Origin: Flavobacteriales bacterium
GTDB taxonomy: Bacteria > Bacteroidota > Bacteroidia > Flavobacteriales_D > Crocinitomicaceae
Direction of reading: 5' to 3'
Assembly (NCBI GenBank): GCA_009926905.1
Contig: RFNX01000590.1
Coordinates: 1-7,605, forward strand
Length of the DNA stretch: 7,605 bases
The notes below the pieces were generated by a model that ran no database searches, was not told where the DNA came from, and saw nothing but the letters and a program-made list of their open reading frames with translations. Below, in pieces: positions 6,885 through 7,605 of the stretch (its first letter is position 1; each line of letters begins with the position of its first letter). The translations under genes and the position numbers were made by a program.

Positions 6885-7421
6885 TTAACTGAACTGGGGA
6901 GGTGGAGAAGGAATTTCTCTATCGAATCGAAATAGATTTTTTGAGAAATAATAGTGATTCGATCTCATATTTGCTTCGAAATATATTGATGTAATTTCAA
7001 ATTGATGCTGAACTGGCAAATATAATTGACTGAAGAAAGCAGTTAATTTTGTTGTGTTTTTGGTGGGACTACTATTACTTGAATTATTACCGATATGATT
7101 GTTGTAGTTATCTATTCGGTGTTTTTCCTTTGTATCATCAATTACATAAACGATAATATTACCTTCTTTATCAATCTTTTTATTCACAAAATCATAAAGA
7201 TGTCCGTTGTAACGAAACTCGTTTTTCTTAACCCACACTAATTCATCAAAGGATTTTTGATCAAGATTTAATTCTGTGAAATCATTATTTACCTTAGCTA
7301 CCTTTATTCTTTTTTCAATTTCAATCTTATTTGAACTTTCAAAATATGAATACGTTGGAAATAGACCTACAAAATTGTAAGTCATTAGAGTAAGTAATAA
7401 AAATGAAAAAAGCGTTTTCAT
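6885..7421 (-). CDS. Small exported or membrane-anchored protein of unknown function, upstream of the TonB receptor
   Basis: This complete gene encodes 178 residues. Residues 3-21 are hydrophobic (LFSFLLLTLMTYNFVGLF) with no convincing cleavage site after them, so an inner-membrane anchor is as likely as a signal peptide. A basic stretch (KIEIEKRIKVAK) follows. The core is LVWVKKNEFRYNGHLYDFVN (61-80), then GNIIVYVIDDTKE (87-99). After it comes a Ser/Asn/Thr-rich stretch (112-124) and a C-terminus that ends SPPPQFS. From memory, small Bacteroidota proteins of the form 'EF.Y.GK.YDVV...D.KE' with a PPP tail are often found next to TonB-dependent receptors, but I know no assigned function or family name. 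It has no cysteine, so it is not a lipoprotein. The 137-bp gap to the receptor may contain a separate promoter. Confidence 0.85.
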   Translation of the reverse strand: MKTLFSFLLLTLMTYNFVGLFPTYSYFESSNKIEIEKRIKVAKVNNDFTELNLDQKSFDELVWVKKNEFRYNGHLYDFVNKKIDKEGNIIVYVIDDTKEKHRIDNYNNHIGNNSSNSSPTKNTTKLTAFFSQLYLPVQHQFEITSIYFEANMRSNHYYFSKNLFRFDREIPSPPPQFS

Positions 7422-7605
7422 AGCTACCTAAATTACTTCAAATTTGTTCGTATTAAGTTACAAAAAAGAAGTAAGTGCGATAAAGGTAATAAGGTTTTGA
7501 TGAATAACATATTTAAACTTTACTTTTTTTATGTTAGATCAATCATCTATAAATGTTGTTTAAAATTTATCGGAAATTTAGTACTTATTAGCATTGATCA
7601 CATTT
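7422..7605. other. Intergenic region upstream of the small protein gene
   Basis: These 184 bp are very AT-rich and hold no convincing gene. On the minus strand, TACCTTTA (7488-7481) is one base from the Bacteroidota -7 box and lies 60 bp before the small gene start, but there is no TTG at a suitable distance upstream, so it is only a weak promoter candidate. A plus-strand reading frame from the ATG at 7500 stays open to the window end, but 35 codons of such composition are poor evidence. Confidence 0.5.

Noticed and set aside
6885..7421. The small protein as an HmuY-like hemophore or lipoprotein
   Set aside because: It has no Cys and therefore no lipobox, and no recognisable HmuY feature.
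7500..7605. Divergent plus-strand gene starting at 7500 and leaving the window
   Set aside because: The 35 visible codons are dominated by AT-rich residues (Ile, Phe, Tyr, Leu, Lys) with no clear signal peptide or motif. An open frame of this length is expected by chance, and sequence beyond 7605 would be needed.

Overview
The window is AT-rich and reads as Bacteroidota, most likely Flavobacteriales. Two exported proteins carry Por-secretion-type (type IX, T9SS) C-terminal sorting domains. A TonB-dependent receptor has the N-terminal carboxypeptidase-regulatory-like domain typical of this phylum. Start sites lack clear Shine-Dalgarno sequences, and the one promoter candidate resembles the Bacteroidota TTG / TAnnTTTG pattern. 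A 'CDSYT...GCDSL' module in one protein reminds me of Fluviicola/Crocinitomicaceae, but that is recollection and not a search result.

All four genes lie on the minus strand and are described in transcription order, from right to left. Positions 7422-7605 are intergenic. Positions 6885-7421 encode a 178-residue membrane-anchored or exported protein of unknown function with a Pro-rich tail. A 137-bp gap follows, holding a candidate promoter. Positions 4318-6747 encode an 809-residue TonB-dependent outer-membrane receptor. After 22 bp, positions 2853-4295 encode a 480-residue exported protein made of one seven-blade RCC1-type beta-propeller plus a T9SS tail. After only 10 bp, a very long gene starts at 2842 and runs off the left edge (947 codons visible, no stop). 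It has a signal peptide, two complete seven-blade RCC1 propellers in tandem, a CDSYT module, an Ig-like module and the start of a T9SS tail. Because this gene has no stop inside the window, an ORF caller that needs one will miss it, although it is the largest gene here.

The receptor and the two propeller proteins look like one operon: an energised outer-membrane transporter made with two secreted or surface-attached multi-propeller proteins. The simplest working idea is that the propellers bind, capture or present a ligand at the cell surface and the receptor imports it, but the ligand cannot be read from the sequence. The two propellers of the large protein are offset by exactly 360 residues without a single gap and are about 69% identical by hand count. 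All three propellers keep a Cys in blade 1 and a Cys just after blade 7, which could close the ring. No tRNA, rRNA, CRISPR array, insertion sequence or convincing terminator was seen.
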